Source of the DNA: Nocardioides sp. BGMRC 2183
Lineage (GTDB): Bacteria > Actinomycetota > Actinomycetes > Propionibacteriales > Nocardioidaceae
Assembly (NCBI GenBank): GCA_008123405.1
Contig: VSSA01000016.1
Coordinates: 1 to 64,000, forward strand
Direction: 5' to 3'
Length of the DNA stretch: 64,000 bases
Numbering within the stretch: the stretch's first letter is position 1; each line of letters begins with the position of its first letter. Under the pieces are notes generated by a model that saw only the letters and a program-made list of their open reading frames with translations, searched no databases and was not told the DNA's origin. Below, piece by piece: positions 16,132 through 28,960 of the stretch. The translations under genes and the position numbers were made by a program.

Positions 16132-16931
16132 ATGTCGGCGCAGTCGGCGCACACGTCGGTGCTCGACGACATCGTCGCCGGGGTCCGCGAGGACCTGGCG
16201 GTCCGTGAGGCGGCGTTGCCGCTCAACGAGTTGCGCGCCGCCCTGGCCGACGTACCGCCCCCACGGGACCCGATGCCGCACTTGCGTGCGCCGGGCTCCA
16301 GCGTGATCGCCGAGGTCAAGCGCCGCAGCCCCAGCAAGGGCGACCTGGCCGACATCCCCGATCCCGCGGCACTCGCCACTCAGTACGCCGCCGGCGGCGC
16401 GGCCGCGATCAGCGTGCTCACCGAGCAGCGCCGTTTCGGCGGGAGCCTGGACGACCTGCGCGGGGTCCGCGCCGCGGTGGAGACCCCGCTGCTGCGCAAG
16501 GACTTCATCGTCACCGAGTATCAGGTCCTCGAGGCCCGGGTTGCCGGCGCCGACCTGGTGCTGCTGATGTGCTCGGCGCTCGACGACCCGGACCTGCGCC
16601 GGCTCTACGACCTGGCTGGCGAGCTCGGCCTGACCGCGCTGGTCGAGGTGCACGACGAGGACGAGACCGAGCGGGCTGTGGCGCTGGGCGCGGAGCTGAT
16701 CGGCGTCAACGCGCGCAACCTCAAGACGCTGGCAGTGCACCCGGAGACCTTCGGCCGGTTGGCGCCGGGGATCCCCGATGACCGGGTGCTGGTGGCCGAG
16801 TCCGGGATCTTCTCGGCGGCCGACGTCGCGCGGTTCGTGGGCGAGGGCGCCCGCGCCGTCCTGGTCGGTGAGGCGTTGGTGAAGGACGGGGCGCCGACCG
16901 AGGCGGTCGCGTCGATGACGGGAGTGGGAGC

Positions 16932-16935
<4 letters not shown>
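16132..16935 (+). CDS. trpC: Indole-3-glycerol phosphate synthase
   Basis: TrpC closes the indole ring, turning carboxyphenylamino-deoxyribulose phosphate into indole-3-glycerol phosphate. The protein is a TIM barrel with the signatures [33 protein letters not shown] and VAESGI. The ATG at 16132 is chosen because GGAGG lies 6 nt upstream and the length (267 residues) fits; an ATG-less extension to 16063 is unlikely. trpB overlaps its end by GTGA. Confidence 0.95.
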
Positions 16936-18154
<1,219 letters not shown>

Positions 18155-18158
<4 letters not shown>

Positions 18159-18979
18159 GCGCCCCCGCCTCCTCAGGCACGGCGTCCGCGTTCGCGAGAA
18201 CGCGGGCGGAGGGACGCGCTGCGCTGGTCGGCTACCTGCCGGCCGGCTACCCCGACGTGGACGGCGGCATCGATGCGTTACGCACCATGGTGGCTGCCGG
18301 CTGCGACATCATCGAGATCGGCCTGCCCTACAGCGACCCGGTGATGGACGGTCCGGTGATCCAGGCCGCGGTGCAGCAGGCGCTGGACAACGGCTCTCGC
18401 ATCGAGGACGTGTTCCGCACGGTGGAGGCGGTCGCCGCCACCGGCACACCGGCCCTGGTGATGACCTCCTGGAACCCGGTCGAGGCCTACGGTGTGGACC
18501 GGTTCGCGCAGCGGTTGAGCGATGCCGGCGGTGCGGGCCTGATCACCCCGGACATCACCCCCGACTACGCCCCCGACTGGATCGCTGCGGCCGACGAGCG
18601 CGACCTGGACAAGGTGTTCCTGGTCGCCCCGTCGTCGACGGACGAGCGGATCGCGATGACCACCGCGGCGTGCCGCGGCTTCGTCTACGCCACCGCCGTG
18701 ATGGGGGTGACCGGCGTCCGCGCCACCACCAGCGATCTCGCCGGACCGCTGGTCGCCCGCACCAAGGCCACCACCGACCTTCCGGTCGGGGTGGGCCTCG
18801 GGGTCAGCAACGGCGAGCAGGCCGCGGAGATCGCCGGATACGCCGATGCCGTCATCGTGGGCTCCGCCTTCGTCCGCGTGCTCGCGGAGGCCGGCACCGA
18901 CCGTGCCGCCGGCCTGACCGCCCTCTCCGCCCTCACCGAGGACCTCGCTGCCGGCGTCGCCGGCGGTGCCGCCCGGTGA
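18155..18979 (+). CDS. trpA: Tryptophan synthase alpha chain
   Basis: TrpA splits indole-3-glycerol phosphate and passes indole to TrpB. The 274-residue TIM barrel contains the catalytic Glu and Asp in [11 protein letters not shown] (E54, D61). The ATG overlaps the trpB stop (ATGA) and the GTG of the SCO gene overlaps its own stop. Confidence 0.96.
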
Positions 18980-19581
18980 CCGGGCGGCGGGCGCTCGCAG
19001 CCTGCCTCGGGCTGGTGCTGGCGGCCGGCCTGGCTGCCTGCGGGGGCGAGGAGCCACAGGACTTCACCGGGCGCCGGCTGGAGAACCACTGGCAGGTGCC
19101 GGATGTGGCGCTGACCGCGACCGACGGGTCGTCGTACAGCCTGGCGGAGGACGCCGAGGACCCGCTCACCCTGGTCTTCTTCGGCTACACCCACTGTCCC
19201 GACATCTGCCCGCTGGTGATGAACAATGTCGCAGCGTCGATGAACCGCCTCACCGACGGCGACCGGGAGCAGGTCGAGATGGTCTTCGTGACCACCGACC
19301 CGGCGAGGGACGACGAGGCCACGCTGCGCGACTACCTCGACGGCTACGACGAGGCGTTCGAGGGTCTCACCGGCGACCTGGACGACATCATCGAGCTGGG
19401 GGAGCCGCTCAACGTCTACGTCAGTGACGGCAAGAAGCTGCCCACCGGCGGCTACGATCTCGGCGGTCACTCGACGTTCGTTCTCGGTGTCGAGGACGAC
19501 GAGGCGGTCGTGATCTGGAACGAGGAGACGTCCGCGACCGAGTTCGCGACTGACATCCACACCCTTCTGGAAGAGGATTGA
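18976..19581 (+). CDS. SCO1/SenC family lipoprotein
   Basis: SCO proteins bind copper and help build the CuA centre of cytochrome c oxidase, outside the membrane. The 201-residue protein starts at a GTG overlapping trpA and has a lipobox LAAC near residue 20. The thioredoxin-like core carries CPDIC (C74, C78) and the conserved His in GGHSTF (H165), the three copper ligands. It sits directly before lgt, which would lipidate it. Confidence 0.92.
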   Translation: MTGRRALAACLGLVLAAGLAACGGEEPQDFTGRRLENHWQVPDVALTATDGSSYSLAEDAEDPLTLVFFGYTHCPDICPLVMNNVAASMNRLTDGDREQVEMVFVTTDPARDDEATLRDYLDGYDEAFEGLTGDLDDIIELGEPLNVYVSDGKKLPTGGYDLGGHSTFVLGVEDDEAVVIWNEETSATEFATDIHTLLEED

Positions 19582-19585
19582 GCCC

Positions 19586-20578
19586 ATGCTCGACCTGATC
19601 GTGGCCACCATCCCCAGTCCCGCAGAAGGGGTGTGGCACCTCGGCCCGGTCCCGATCCGGGGCTATGCACTGTGCATCATCCTCGGCATCGTCGCGGCGA
19701 TCTGGATCGGCGAGCGACGCTGGCAGGCTCGCGGTGGTCAGTACGGCGACGTGCAGGACGTCGCACTGTGGGCCGTCCCGTTCGGCATCGTGGGTGCCCG
19801 CCTCTACCACGTGGCCACCGACTGGGAGAAGTACTTCGGGGAGGGCAAGGACCCGATCAGCGCCCTGTACGTCTGGAAGGGCGGCCTCGGCATCTGGGGT
19901 GGCGTCGCGATGGGGGCGCTCGGTGCCTACATCGCCGCCCGGCGCAAGGGCATCCGGTTCCTTCCGTTCATGGACGCGCTCGCCCCCGGCCTGCTGATCG
20001 CCCAGGCGATCGGGCGCTGGGGCAACTGGTTCAACTCCGAGCTCTACGGGCGTCCCACCGACCTGCCCTGGGGACTGGAGGTCGACCCGGACAACTGGCC
20101 GACCGGCTGCGACTACCCGCCCGGGTCGGGGACCTGCACGTTCGACATCGGCACGACGTTCCACCCGACCTTCCTCTACGAGTGCCTCTGGAACATCGCG
20201 GCCTTCGCGGTGATCATCTGGCTCGAACGACGCTTCCGCCTCGGCTACGGCCGGGTGATGGCGCTCTACGTGATGGCCTACACGCTGGGCCGCGGCTGGA
20301 TCGAGGCACTGCGCATCGACGACGTCCAACTCGACAACGTGCTCGGGCTGCGGTTCAACGTGTGGACCTCGATCATCCTCTTCGTGCTCGCCGCCATCGC
20401 CTTCGAGTACTCCCGGCGGACCCACCCCGGCCGCGAGACCGAGGTCTACCTGCCCGGACGTGGACCCGCCGCGTCCGCGGCCGGTGACACCGAGGGCGAC
20501 GACAACACCGAGGGCGACGACGCTGACGAGAGCGACGAGAGCGACGAGAACTCCGCGGAGCGTTCCACCAACGAGTAG
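19586..20578 (+). CDS. lgt: Prolipoprotein diacylglyceryl transferase
   Basis: Lgt attaches diacylglycerol to the Cys of lipoprotein precursors. The 330-residue protein has seven hydrophobic stretches and the Lgt signature GRWGNWFNSELYG (starting near residue 140). A YGRVMALYVMAYTLGR segment follows. The C-terminal 40 residues are an acidic Asp/Glu/Ser tail with repeats of TEGDD and SDE, not part of the enzyme core. It lies 4 nt after the SCO gene. Confidence 0.96.
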   Translation: MLDLIVATIPSPAEGVWHLGPVPIRGYALCIILGIVAAIWIGERRWQARGGQYGDVQDVALWAVPFGIVGARLYHVATDWEKYFGEGKDPISALYVWKGGLGIWGGVAMGALGAYIAARRKGIRFLPFMDALAPGLLIAQAIGRWGNWFNSELYGRPTDLPWGLEVDPDNWPTGCDYPPGSGTCTFDIGTTFHPTFLYECLWNIAAFAVIIWLERRFRLGYGRVMALYVMAYTLGRGWIEALRIDDVQLDNVLGLRFNVWTSIILFVLAAIAFEYSRRTHPGRETEVYLPGRGPAASAAGDTEGDDNTEGDDADESDESDENSAERSTNE

Positions 20579-20606
20579 CGGCGGAAAGAACCGCTTCACA
20601 CGGTGG

Positions 20607-20713
20607 TAACCTGATGCCTCCGCCGCGTGGGCCAGTGACGTCCCTTGCGCCCCACCTTCTGTGGTCCCATCATCGCTGAGAGGCCCACAGACGTAGTCGA
20701 CGGGAGAACTCTG
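20607..20713 (+). promoter_or_regulatory. Structured leader upstream of gltB
   Basis: TAACCT at 20607 is -10-like, but no good -35 is seen. GTGGGCC (20627-20633) and GGCCCAC (20682-20688) can pair around a loop holding a smaller CCAC/GTGG hairpin. GGGAGA precedes the GTG at 20714. It may be a regulated leader; I match it to no known riboswitch. Confidence 0.3.
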
Positions 20714-23700
20714 GTGCCCTATTCGCACGCCTTCCCGGCACCGGTTGGCCTCTACGACCCCAGCCACGAGCGTGACGCCTGTGGTGTGGCGTTCGTGGCC
20801 ACGCTGACCGGAGAGGCCAGCCACGACATCGTGGCCAAGGCGCTCACCGCCCTGCGCAACCTGGACCACCGCGGCGCCGCCGGCGCCGAGGTCAACTCCG
20901 GGGACGGCGCGGGCATCCTGATGCAGGTCCCCGATGCCTTCCTGCGTGCCGTGACCGCCGAGTCCGGCTTCGCGCTGCCCACCGCCGGCTCCTACGCCGT
21001 CGGTACGGCGTTCCTGCCCGGCGACGTCGAGCAGGTCGCCAAGACCCGCGGCCGGATCGAGGAGATCGCCGCCGAGGAGGGCTTGGCGGTCCTGGGCTGG
21101 CGCGAGGTCCCGGTGCAGCCGGAGATCCTCGGCACCATGGCGCTGAGCGTGATGCCGACCTTCACCCAGCTCTTCGTGAGCACCGAGGGCGAGCAGCGCA
21201 CCGGCATGGAGCTGGAGCGGCTGGCCTTCTGCCTGCGCAAGCGCGCCGAGCGCGAGACCGACGTCTACTTCCCGTCGCTCTCCTCCCGGACGCTGGCCTA
21301 CAAGGGCATGCTGACCACCGATCAGCTGGACAACTTCTTCCCCGACCTCCTCGACGAGCGGATGGCCTCCGCGCTGGCAGTCGTGCACTCGCGGTTCTCC
21401 ACGAACACGTTCCCGAGCTGGCCGCTGTCCCACCCGTTCCGCTTCATCGCCCACAACGGCGAGATCAACACCGTGAAGGGCAACCGGAACTGGATGCGCG
21501 CCCGCGAGGCGCTGCTCGACTCCGACCTGATCCCCGGTGACCTCGAGCGGCTCTATCCGATCTGCACCCCGGAGGCGTCCGACTCGGCCTCCTTCGACGA
21601 GGTGCTCGAGCTTCTGCACATGGGTGGTCGCAGCCTGCCGCACTCGGTGCTGATGATGATCCCCGAGGCGTGGGAGAACCACGGCGAGATGGACGAGAAG
21701 CGGCGCGACTTCTACCGCTTCCACTCCGCCATGATGGAGCCGTGGGACGGCCCCGCCTGCGTCGTCTTCACCGACGGCGCCCAGATCGGCGCCGTGCTGG
21801 ACCGCAACGGCCTGCGCCCCTCGCGCTTCTGGGTCACCGACGACGGTCTGGTGGTGCTGGCCTCGGAGGTCGGCGTGCTCGACCTCGACCCGGCCACCGT
21901 CGTCCGCAAGGGCCGGCTGCAGCCGGGCCGAATGTTCTTGGTCGACACCGAGGAGCACCGGATCATCGAGGACGAGGAGGTCAAGGCCGAGCTCGCCGCC
22001 GAGCACCCCTACGGGGAGTGGCTGCACGCCGGCCTGATCCATCTCGACGACGTCCCCGACCGCGAGCACATCGTGCACACGCACGCGTCGGTGACCCGGC
22101 GCCAGCAGATCTTCGGCTACACCGAGGAGGAGCTGCGGGTCCTGCTCACCCCGATGGCGAACAACGCCGCCGAGCCGATCGGCTCGATGGGCACCGACAC
22201 CCCGATCGCGGCGCTCAGCGACAAGCCGCGGCTGCTGTTCGACTACTTCAGCCAGCTCTTCGCGCAGGTCACCAACCCCCCGCTGGACGCCATCCGTGAG
22301 GAGCTCGTCACCTCGCTCAACGGCACCATCGGCCCGGAGTGGAACCTGCTCGAGCCGGCGCCGGCCTCGTGCCGGCAGGTCGTGCTGCCGTTCCCGGTGA
22401 TCTCCAACGACGACCTGGCGAAGATCCGTCACATCAACCGTGACGGTGACATGCCCGGCTTCATCACCCACGTCTCCCGCGGCCTCTACCCGGTCGAGGG
22501 CGGCGGCGCGGCGATGGCGCAGCGGATCGAGGAGATCTGTCGCGAGGTCTCCGACGCGATCGCGGACGGCGCGCGGGTGATCGTCCTCTCCGACCGCCAC
22601 TCCACCGCCGAGCTCGCGCCGATCCCGTCGCTGCTGCTCACCGGTGCGGTGCACCACCACCTGGTCCGGGAGAAGACCCGGACCCAGGTCGGCCTGCTGA
22701 TCGAGGCGGGTGACGTCCGCGAGGTGCACCACGTCGCACTGCTGGTCGGGTACGGCGCCGCCGCGGTCAACCCGTACCTGGCGATGGAGACCGTGGAGGA
22801 CCTCGCCCGCGAGGGCTACTACGTGACCGCCGACCCCGAGCAGGCGGTGAAGAACCTGATCAAGGCCCTGGGCAAGGGCGTGGTCAAGGTGATGAGCAAG
22901 ATCGGCGTCTCGACGGTCGCCTCCTACACAGGGGCACAGATCTTCGAGTGCGTCGGCCTCTCCCAGACGGTGGTGGACAAGTACTTCACCGGCACCACCT
23001 CCAAGCTGGGCGGGATCGAGCTCGACACGATCGCCGAGGAGGTCGCGAAGCGGCACACCACGGCGTACCCGCGCGGTGGCATCGCGCCGGCCCACCGCGA
23101 GCTGGAGATCGGTGGCGAGTACCAGTGGCGCCGCGAGGGCGAGCCGCACCTGTTCAACCCGGAGACCGTCTTCCGGCTGCAGCACTCCACCCGGACCGGC
23201 CGCTACGACATCTTCAAGCAGTACACGAAGGCAGTCGACGAGCAGTCCGAGAAGCTGATGACCCTGCGCGGTCTGTTCCGCTTCAAGGACGCCGGTGACG
23301 CCGGTCGCACGCCGATCCCGATCGAGGAGGTCGAGCCGGTCTCGGAGATCGTGAAGCGCTTCTCCACCGGCGCGATGTCCTACGGGTCGATCAGCCGCGA
23401 GGCGCACGAGACCCTCGCGATCGCGATGAACCGGCTGGGTGGCAAGTCCAACACCGGTGAGGGTGGCGAGGACCCGGATCGCCTCTACGACCCGGAGCGT
23501 CGCAGCTCGATCAAGCAGGTGGCCTCGGGACGCTTCGGCGTCACCAGTGAGTACCTGACCAACGCCGACGACATCCAGATCAAGATGGCGCAGGGCGCCA
23601 AGCCGGGCGAGGGCGGTCAGCTGCCGGGCAACAAGGTCTACCCGTGGGTGGCCAAGACCCGGCACTCCACACCTGGTGTGGGGCTGATCAGCCCGCCGCC

Positions 23701-25279
23701 GCACCACGACATCTACTCGATCGAGGACCTGGCGCAGCTGATCCACGACCTGAAGAACGCGAACCCGGCCGCCCGGGTGCACGTGAAGCTGGTCTCCGAG
23801 GTCGGCGTCGGCACGGTCGCCGCGGGTGTCTCCAAGGCGCACGCCGACGTGGTGCTGATCTCCGGTCACGACGGCGGCACGGGTGCCTCCCCGCTGACCT
23901 CGCTCAAGCACGCCGGCGGCCCCTGGGAGCTCGGCCTCGCCGAGACCCAGCAGACCCTCCTGCTCAACGGGTTGCGGGACCGGATCGTGGTGCAGACCGA
24001 CGGTCAGCTCAAGACCGGACGGGACGTGGTCATCGCGGCGCTGCTCGGCGCCGAGGAGTTCGGCTTCGCCACCGCCCCACTGGTGGTCTCGGGCTGCATC
24101 CTGATGCGGGTCTGCCACCTCGACACCTGCCCGGTGGGCGTGGCCACCCAGAACCCGGTGCTGCGCTCGCGCTACTCCGGACAGGCCGACTACGTGGTCA
24201 ACTTCTTCGAGTTCATCGCCGAGGAGGTCCGCGAGCTCCTCGCCGAGCTGGGCTTCCGAAGCATCGAGGAGGCGGTTGGTCAGGTGCAGACCCTCGACGT
24301 GGTCGAGGCGATCGAACACTGGAAGGCCTCGGGCCTGGACCTGCGTCCGATCCTGCACAAGGTGGACGTGGCACAGACCCACTTCCCGGACCAGGACATC
24401 CACCACACCCAGGGCCAGGACCATGGCCTGGAGCGGTCGTTGGACGTCACCGAGCTGGTACCGCTGGCGAAGGCCGCGATCGAGAGCGGAGAGCCGGTCC
24501 GAGCGCAGCTGCCGATCCGCAACGTCAACCGCACCGTGGGCACGATCCTCGGTCACGAGGTCACCAAGAAGTACGGCGGCGACGGGCTGCCCGAGGGCAC
24601 CATCGACATCACCTTCACCGGCTCCGCCGGCCAGTCGCTGGGTGCGTTCGTGCCGAAGGGCATCACGCTGCGGCTGGAGGGCGATGCCAACGACTACGTC
24701 GGCAAGGGGCTCTCCGGCGGACGGATCGTGATCCGGCCCGACCGTGGCGCGCCGTTCAAGGCCGACGAGCACATCATCGCCGGCAACACCATCGCCTACG
24801 GCGCCACCTCGGGTGAGATCTTCATCCGCGGCGGTGTGGGGGAGCGGTGCTGTGTGCGCAACTCCGGTGCGCGGGTGGTCACCGAGGGCGTCGGCGACCA
24901 CGGCTGCGAGTACATGACCGGTGGCCGGGTCGCGGTCCTCGGCAAGACCGGCCGCAACTTCGCGGCCGGCATGTCCGGCGGCATCGCCTGGGTGCTCGAC
25001 CTCAAGGAGTTCCGGGTCAACCCGGAGCTGGTCGAGCTGCGCGGTGTGAGCGACGAGTACGCGGCCGAGCTGGAGCAGATGGTGCGCGCCCACCACGAGG
25101 AGACCGGTTCCAAGGTCGCCGAGGCGCTGCTGGCCGACTGGGATGCCGCACTGGCGCGGTTCACCGAGGTCATGCCGCGCGACTACGCGAAGGTCCTGGC
25201 GGTCCAGGCCGAGGCGGAGGCCGACGGCCTCGACGCCGACGCCGCCGCCAACAAGGTGATGGAGGTGCTGTATGGCTGA
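20714..25279 (+). CDS. gltB: Glutamate synthase large subunit
   Basis: GltB transfers the glutamine amide nitrogen to 2-oxoglutarate, producing two glutamates. The 1521-residue protein has an N-terminal class II amidotransferase domain whose nucleophile is Cys23 (ERDACGV) after removal of a propeptide. The central and FMN-binding synthase domains follow, including [18 protein letters not shown] and [11 protein letters not shown] 3Fe-4S cluster is ligated by C1128, C1134 and C1139, and a C-terminal GXGXG beta-helix ends the protein. GTG at 20714 is chosen for its ribosome site and for the short propeptide; a TTG at 20645 is less likely. gltD overlaps by 8 bp. Confidence 0.97.
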   Translation: MPYSHAFPAPVGLYDPSHERDACGVAFVATLTGEASHDIVAKALTALRNLDHRGAAGAEVNSGDGAGILMQVPDAFLRAVTAESGFALPTAGSYAVGTAFLPGDVEQVAKTRGRIEEIAAEEGLAVLGWREVPVQPEILGTMALSVMPTFTQLFVSTEGEQRTGMELERLAFCLRKRAERETDVYFPSLSSRTLAYKGMLTTDQLDNFFPDLLDERMASALAVVHSRFSTNTFPSWPLSHPFRFIAHNGEINTVKGNRNWMRAREALLDSDLIPGDLERLYPICTPEASDSASFDEVLELLHMGGRSLPHSVLMMIPEAWENHGEMDEKRRDFYRFHSAMMEPWDGPACVVFTDGAQIGAVLDRNGLRPSRFWVTDDGLVVLASEVGVLDLDPATVVRKGRLQPGRMFLVDTEEHRIIEDEEVKAELAAEHPYGEWLHAGLIHLDDVPDREHIVHTHASVTRRQQIFGYTEEELRVLLTPMANNAAEPIGSMGTDTPIAALSDKPRLLFDYFSQLFAQVTNPPLDAIREELVTSLNGTIGPEWNLLEPAPASCRQVVLPFPVISNDDLAKIRHINRDGDMPGFITHVSRGLYPVEGGGAAMAQRIEEICREVSDAIADGARVIVLSDRHSTAELAPIPSLLLTGAVHHHLVREKTRTQVGLLIEAGDVREVHHVALLVGYGAAAVNPYLAMETVEDLAREGYYVTADPEQAVKNLIKALGKGVVKVMSKIGVSTVASYTGAQIFECVGLSQTVVDKYFTGTTSKLGGIELDTIAEEVAKRHTTAYPRGGIAPAHRELEIGGEYQWRREGEPHLFNPETVFRLQHSTRTGRYDIFKQYTKAVDEQSEKLMTLRGLFRFKDAGDAGRTPIPIEEVEPVSEIVKRFSTGAMSYGSISREAHETLAIAMNRLGGKSNTGEGGEDPDRLYDPERRSSIKQVASGRFGVTSEYLTNADDIQIKMAQGAKPGEGGQLPGNKVYPWVAKTRHSTPGVGLISPPPHHDIYSIEDLAQLIHDLKNANPAARVHVKLVSEVGVGTVAAGVSKAHADVVLISGHDGGTGASPLTSLKHAGGPWELGLAETQQTLLLNGLRDRIVVQTDGQLKTGRDVVIAALLGAEEFGFATAPLVVSGCILMRVCHLDTCPVGVATQNPVLRSRYSGQADYVVNFFEFIAEEVRELLAELGFRSIEEAVGQVQTLDVVEAIEHWKASGLDLRPILHKVDVAQTHFPDQDIHHTQGQDHGLERSLDVTELVPLAKAAIESGEPVRAQLPIRNVNRTVGTILGHEVTKKYGGDGLPEGTIDITFTGSAGQSLGAFVPKGITLRLEGDANDYVGKGLSGGRIVIRPDRGAPFKADEHIIAGNTIAYGATSGEIFIRGGVGERCCVRNSGARVVTEGVGDHGCEYMTGGRVAVLGKTGRNFAAGMSGGIAWVLDLKEFRVNPELVELRGVSDEYAAELEQMVRAHHEETGSKVAEALLADWDAALARFTEVMPRDYAKVLAVQAEAEADGLDADAAANKVMEVLYG

Positions 25280-26741
25280 CCCCAAGGGCTTTCTGAAGTC
25301 CGGTCGCGAGGTCGCGACCCGACGGCCCGTCGACGAGCGCGTGCAGGACTGGAACGAGGTCTACCCCGACGGGGTCGGCCGCGCCCTGCTGCCGATCATC
25401 AACGTGCAGTCCAGCCGCTGCATGGACTGCGGCATCCCGTTCTGCCACCAGGGCTGCCCGCTGGGCAACATCATCCCCGAGTGGAACGACCTGGTCTGGC
25501 GGGACGACTGGGAAGGCGCGATCGAGCGGCTGCACGCGACCAACAACTTCCCGGAGTTCACCGGTCGACTGTGCCCGGCCCCGTGCGAGACCGCCTGCGT
25601 CCTGGGCATCAACCAGGACCCGGTGACGATCAAGAACATCGAGGTCTCGATCATCGACCGCGCCTGGGAGTCGGGCAATGTCAAGCCGCAGCCGCCGGAG
25701 TGGCTCTCGGGCAAGACGATCGCCGTGATCGGCTCCGGCCCGGCAGGTCTGGCCACCGCCCAGCAGCTCACCCGTGCCGGCCACACCGTCGCGGTCTACG
25801 AACGGGCCGACGAGCCCGGTGGCCTGCTGCGCTATGGGATCCCCGAGTTCAAGATGGAGAAGGCGCACCTGGAGCGCCGCCTGGACCAGATGCGCCGTGA
25901 GGGCACGGTCTTCCGGGCCGGCGTCGAGGTCGGTGTCGGCAAGCTCACCGGAGACCAGCTCCGGGATCGGTACGACGCCGTGGTGCTCGCCATCGGCTCC
26001 ACCGTGCCGCGGGACCTGCCGGTCCCGGGCCGCGAGCTCGGCGGCATCCACCAGGCGATGGAGTTCCTGCCGCAGGCCAACCGGGTCGCGCTCGGCCAGG
26101 AGGTCGAGGGTCAGATCCGCGCCGACGGCAAGCACGTGGTGATCATCGGCGGCGGCGACACCGGAGCCGACTGCCTGGGCACCTCGATCCGCCAGGGCGC
26201 GGCCTCGATCACGCAGCTCGAGATCATGCCGCAGCCGAGCGACGAGCGTCCGGCGGGTCAGCCGTGGCCGACGTACCCGATGGTGTTCCGGGTCTCCTCC
26301 GCGCACGAGGAGGGTGGCGAGCGGGTCTACGCGGTCTCGACCAAGGAGTTCCTCGGCAACGAGGACGGCAACGTCCGGGCACTGCGCCTGGTCGGGGTGG
26401 AGTTCGTGGACGGCAAGCTCACCGAGCTGGAGGGCACCGAGCGGGAGATCCCGGCCGACCTGGTGCTCTTCGCGATGGGCTTCGTCGGCCCGGAGCAGCC
26501 GGGCCTGGTGGAGCAACTGGGTGTCGAGCTCGACGAGCGCGGCAACGTCCGGCGGGACAACGCCTACCAGTCGACCGTGCCGGGCGTCTTCGTCGCCGGC
26601 GACGCGGGCCGCGGCCAGTCGCTGATCGTGTGGGCGATCGCCGAAGGACGGGCTGCGGCGTCCGCCGTGGACCAGTACCTCACCGGTTCCACGACGCTGC
26701 CCGCTCCGATCCCGCCGACCGAGCGTCCCGTGGTGGCCTGA
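25272..26741 (+). CDS. gltD: Glutamate synthase small subunit
   Basis: GltD feeds electrons from NADPH to GltB through FAD and iron-sulfur clusters. The 489-residue protein has an N-terminal cysteine region ([17 protein letters not shown] and CPAPCETAC) for 4Fe-4S clusters. The FAD-binding motif GSGPAGLA and the NADPH-binding motif GGGDTGADC follow. The start lies inside the end of gltB, so the subunits are co-translated. Confidence 0.97.
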   Translation: MADPKGFLKSGREVATRRPVDERVQDWNEVYPDGVGRALLPIINVQSSRCMDCGIPFCHQGCPLGNIIPEWNDLVWRDDWEGAIERLHATNNFPEFTGRLCPAPCETACVLGINQDPVTIKNIEVSIIDRAWESGNVKPQPPEWLSGKTIAVIGSGPAGLATAQQLTRAGHTVAVYERADEPGGLLRYGIPEFKMEKAHLERRLDQMRREGTVFRAGVEVGVGKLTGDQLRDRYDAVVLAIGSTVPRDLPVPGRELGGIHQAMEFLPQANRVALGQEVEGQIRADGKHVVIIGGGDTGADCLGTSIRQGAASITQLEIMPQPSDERPAGQPWPTYPMVFRVSSAHEEGGERVYAVSTKEFLGNEDGNVRALRLVGVEFVDGKLTELEGTEREIPADLVLFAMGFVGPEQPGLVEQLGVELDERGNVRRDNAYQSTVPGVFVAGDAGRGQSLIVWAIAEGRAAASAVDQYLTGSTTLPAPIPPTERPVVA

Positions 26742-26754
26742 CCGCGTCGATCCG

Positions 26755-26797
26755 TCACACCCGCCGTGCCCTTCGCCGAAGGGCACGGCGGGTGTGA
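26755..26797. terminator. Strong hairpin terminator after gltD
   Basis: A perfect 20-bp stem (26755-26774 with 26778-26797) closes a 3-nt loop GCC. No T-run follows. The stem length makes it a likely terminator for gltBD, separating it from pyk. Confidence 0.8.
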
Positions 26798-26817
26798 ACG
26801 TTCCAAGCCACTACGGC

Positions 26818-26823
26818 TAGGCT
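26818..26823 (+). promoter_or_regulatory. -10 of pyk (leaderless)
   Basis: TAGGCT is followed by exactly 6 nt and the GTG start of pyk, with no room for a ribosome site. Confidence 0.5.
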
Positions 26824-26829
26824 GCTCGC

Positions 26830-28290
26830 GTGCGGAGAGCCAAGATCGTGTGCACCCTGGGACCGGCCACCAACACCGAGCGACGGATCCGCGAACTCGT
26901 CTACGCCGGGATGGACATGGCCCGGCTCAACATGAGCCACGGCACCCACGCCGAGCACGAGGCGGTCTACGAGCTGGTCCGTTCCGCCGCCGAGGCCAGC
27001 GGGCGTGGCGTCGGCATCTTCGCCGACCTGCAGGGGCCCAAGATCCGGTTGGAGACCTTCGCCGAGGGCCCGGTCGTGCTCAAGCGCGGGCAGCGCTGGA
27101 CGATCACCACGCGGAACGTGGCCGGTGATGCCGAGATCTGCGGGACGACGTACGCGGGTCTGCCCGGCGACGTGTCGCCCGGCGACCCGATCCTGATCGA
27201 CGACGGCAAGGTCCGACTCCGCGTCGTCGAGGTCGCCGACACCGACGTGGTGACCGAGGTGCTGGTCGGCGGACCGGTCAGTGATCACAAGGGCATCAAC
27301 CTGCCCGGCGTCGCGGTCTCGGTGCCGGCGCTGTCGGAGAAGGACGCCGACGACCTGCGTTTCGCCCTGCGGCTCGGCGTCGACTTCATCGCACTGAGCT
27401 TCGTGCGCAACGCCGAGGATGCCGAGGACGTGCGCAAGGTGATGCGCGAGGAGGACATCCTCGTGCCGGTCATCGCCAAGATCGAGAAGCCGCAGGCGAT
27501 CGATCACCTCGACGAGATCGTCAAGGCCTTCGACGGCTTCATGGTGGCCCGGGGCGACCTGGGCGTGGAGTGCCCGCTGGAGGACGTCCCGGTGCTGCAG
27601 AAGCAGGTCATCGAGAAGGCGCGTCGCAACGCCAAGCCGGTGATCGTGGCCACCCAGATGCTGGAGTCGATGGTCACCAACCCCGCGCCCACCCGGGCCG
27701 AGGCCAGCGACGTCGCCAACGCCGTCCTCGACGGCGCCGACGCGGTGATGCTGTCGGGGGAGACCAGCGTCGGCGACCACCCGATCCACACCGTCGAGAC
27801 GATGGCACGGATCATCACCGCCACCGAGAAGCACGCCCTGGACCAGACCTTCCCCGAGCGCTTCGGCCGGATCCGGTGGGAGCCGCGCACCCGCTCCGGC
27901 GTGATCACGAAGGCCGCCGAGGAGGTCGCCCACCGCGTCGACGCCAAGTACGTCGTCGCCTTCACGCAGAGTGGCGACTCCGCCCGCCGCCTCTCCCGAC
28001 TGCGCAGCCGGATCCCGGTGCTCGCCTTCACCCCGTTGGACAAGGTGCGCGCCCAGCTCGCGCTGAGCTGGGGGGTGGAGACCTACCGCACCGGCGAGGT
28101 CGAGCACACCGACGAGATGGTGCGGCAGGTCGACGAGAACCTGCTCCGTTCGGGACGGGTCGCCGAGGGCGATCTGGTCGTCATCGTGGCGGGCAGCCCG
28201 CCGGGGATCCCCGGCTCGACCAACGCGCTGCGGATCCACCGCATGGGCGATGCGATCAATGAAGTGGCGCCGGCTTACCGACGACGCTGA
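26830..28290 (+). CDS. pyk: Pyruvate kinase
   Basis: Pyruvate kinase makes pyruvate and ATP from phosphoenolpyruvate. The 486-residue protein begins MRRAKIVCTLGPATN, as is typical. It contains MARLNMSHG, the active-site IAKIEKPQA with its catalytic Lys, the metal-binding MVARGDLGVE, and ATQMLESM and LSGETSVGD. The A, B and C domains are complete. The start is a GTG 6 nt after a -10 hexamer. It converges on the following lipoprotein gene with a 9-bp gap and no visible terminator. Confidence 0.97.
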   Translation: MRRAKIVCTLGPATNTERRIRELVYAGMDMARLNMSHGTHAEHEAVYELVRSAAEASGRGVGIFADLQGPKIRLETFAEGPVVLKRGQRWTITTRNVAGDAEICGTTYAGLPGDVSPGDPILIDDGKVRLRVVEVADTDVVTEVLVGGPVSDHKGINLPGVAVSVPALSEKDADDLRFALRLGVDFIALSFVRNAEDAEDVRKVMREEDILVPVIAKIEKPQAIDHLDEIVKAFDGFMVARGDLGVECPLEDVPVLQKQVIEKARRNAKPVIVATQMLESMVTNPAPTRAEASDVANAVLDGADAVMLSGETSVGDHPIHTVETMARIITATEKHALDQTFPERFGRIRWEPRTRSGVITKAAEEVAHRVDAKYVVAFTQSGDSARRLSRLRSRIPVLAFTPLDKVRAQLALSWGVETYRTGEVEHTDEMVRQVDENLLRSGRVAEGDLVVIVAGSPPGIPGSTNALRIHRMGDAINEVAPAYRRR

Positions 28291-28299
28291 CGTGGCTGA

Positions 28300-28932
28300 T
28301 CACCGCGTCCAGGCGGTGGTGTCGGCGACCGCCTCGACGTCGCACTGCTCGCCCGCCGGCATCACCAGGACCTGCTGACGCAGGATCATCTCGTCCGCCC
28401 CGGCACCGGTGTCCTGGGTGAGCAGGATGCCGGTGAGGTGGCCGGGCTCGCCGGGGTCGGTGAGCCGGATCGCGATGAGCAGAGCCTGCTGACCGTCGGC
28501 GCGGTCGAGGTCGGCGCCGACCAGGGTGTGCCGGGTCGTCCAGGAGCCCATGGAACCGACCATGCCGGCGTCCTTGAGTGGGGGATAGTTCAGCGCGATG
28601 CCCGTGACGTGCGCAGTGCCGTCGTAGGCGACGATGGCACGCTCGACGACGGTCAGGTTCTCTGCATCGGCCAGTTCGGCGCCGAGCAGTCGGGTGGGCA
28701 CGGTGGCCGAGACCGAGCCCGGATGCAGGATCACCTCGCCTTCCGGGTCGGCGGCCACGCAGCGGGCCAGTACCGGCACCTTGCGGGTGGGGTCGGTCGC
28801 GGTCACGTACGGCACGTCGGAGTCGGCACCCGACCCCGCACCCGGGGTGGAGCACCCGTGCAGGACGCCGAGCGCGGTGGCGGCGACCAGGACCGTCGCC
28901 ACGGAGCAGGGTGTCGCGAGGAGCACCCGCAT
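28300..28932 (-). CDS. Hypothetical lipoprotein
   Basis: A 210-residue exported protein with a signal peptide and lipobox LHGC (lipidated Cys at residue 27). The mature part has no family I recognise; it contains VYDG-like beta segments and a GSMGSWTTRHTLVGADLD stretch, and ends with Cys in AGEQCDVEAV. The ATG at 28932 is 6 nt after TAAAGT, suggesting a leaderless message. It lies between pyk (convergent) and the tRNA gene (same strand, upstream). Confidence 0.75.
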   Translation of the reverse strand: MRVLLATPCSVATVLVAATALGVLHGCSTPGAGSGADSDVPYVTATDPTRKVPVLARCVAADPEGEVILHPGSVSATVPTRLLGAELADAENLTVVERAIVAYDGTAHVTGIALNYPPLKDAGMVGSMGSWTTRHTLVGADLDRADGQQALLIAIRLTDPGEPGHLTGILLTQDTGAGADEMILRQQVLVMPAGEQCDVEAVADTTAWTR

Positions 28933-28938
28933 GAACTC

Positions 28939-28944
28939 ACTTTA
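28939..28944 (-). promoter_or_regulatory. -10 of the lipoprotein gene (leaderless)
   Basis: TAAAGT on the minus strand ends 6 nt before the ATG at 28932. Confidence 0.45.
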
Positions 28945-28960
28945 CGCCGAGCGACGCTAG

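Noticed and set aside
19421-25285. A very long open frame (1954 codons) on the minus strand
   Set aside because: It is the antisense of lgt and gltB. High GC at third positions removes stops in this frame. The translation is rich in Asp, Arg, Val and Gly with no domain, and the plus strand encodes clear enzymes.
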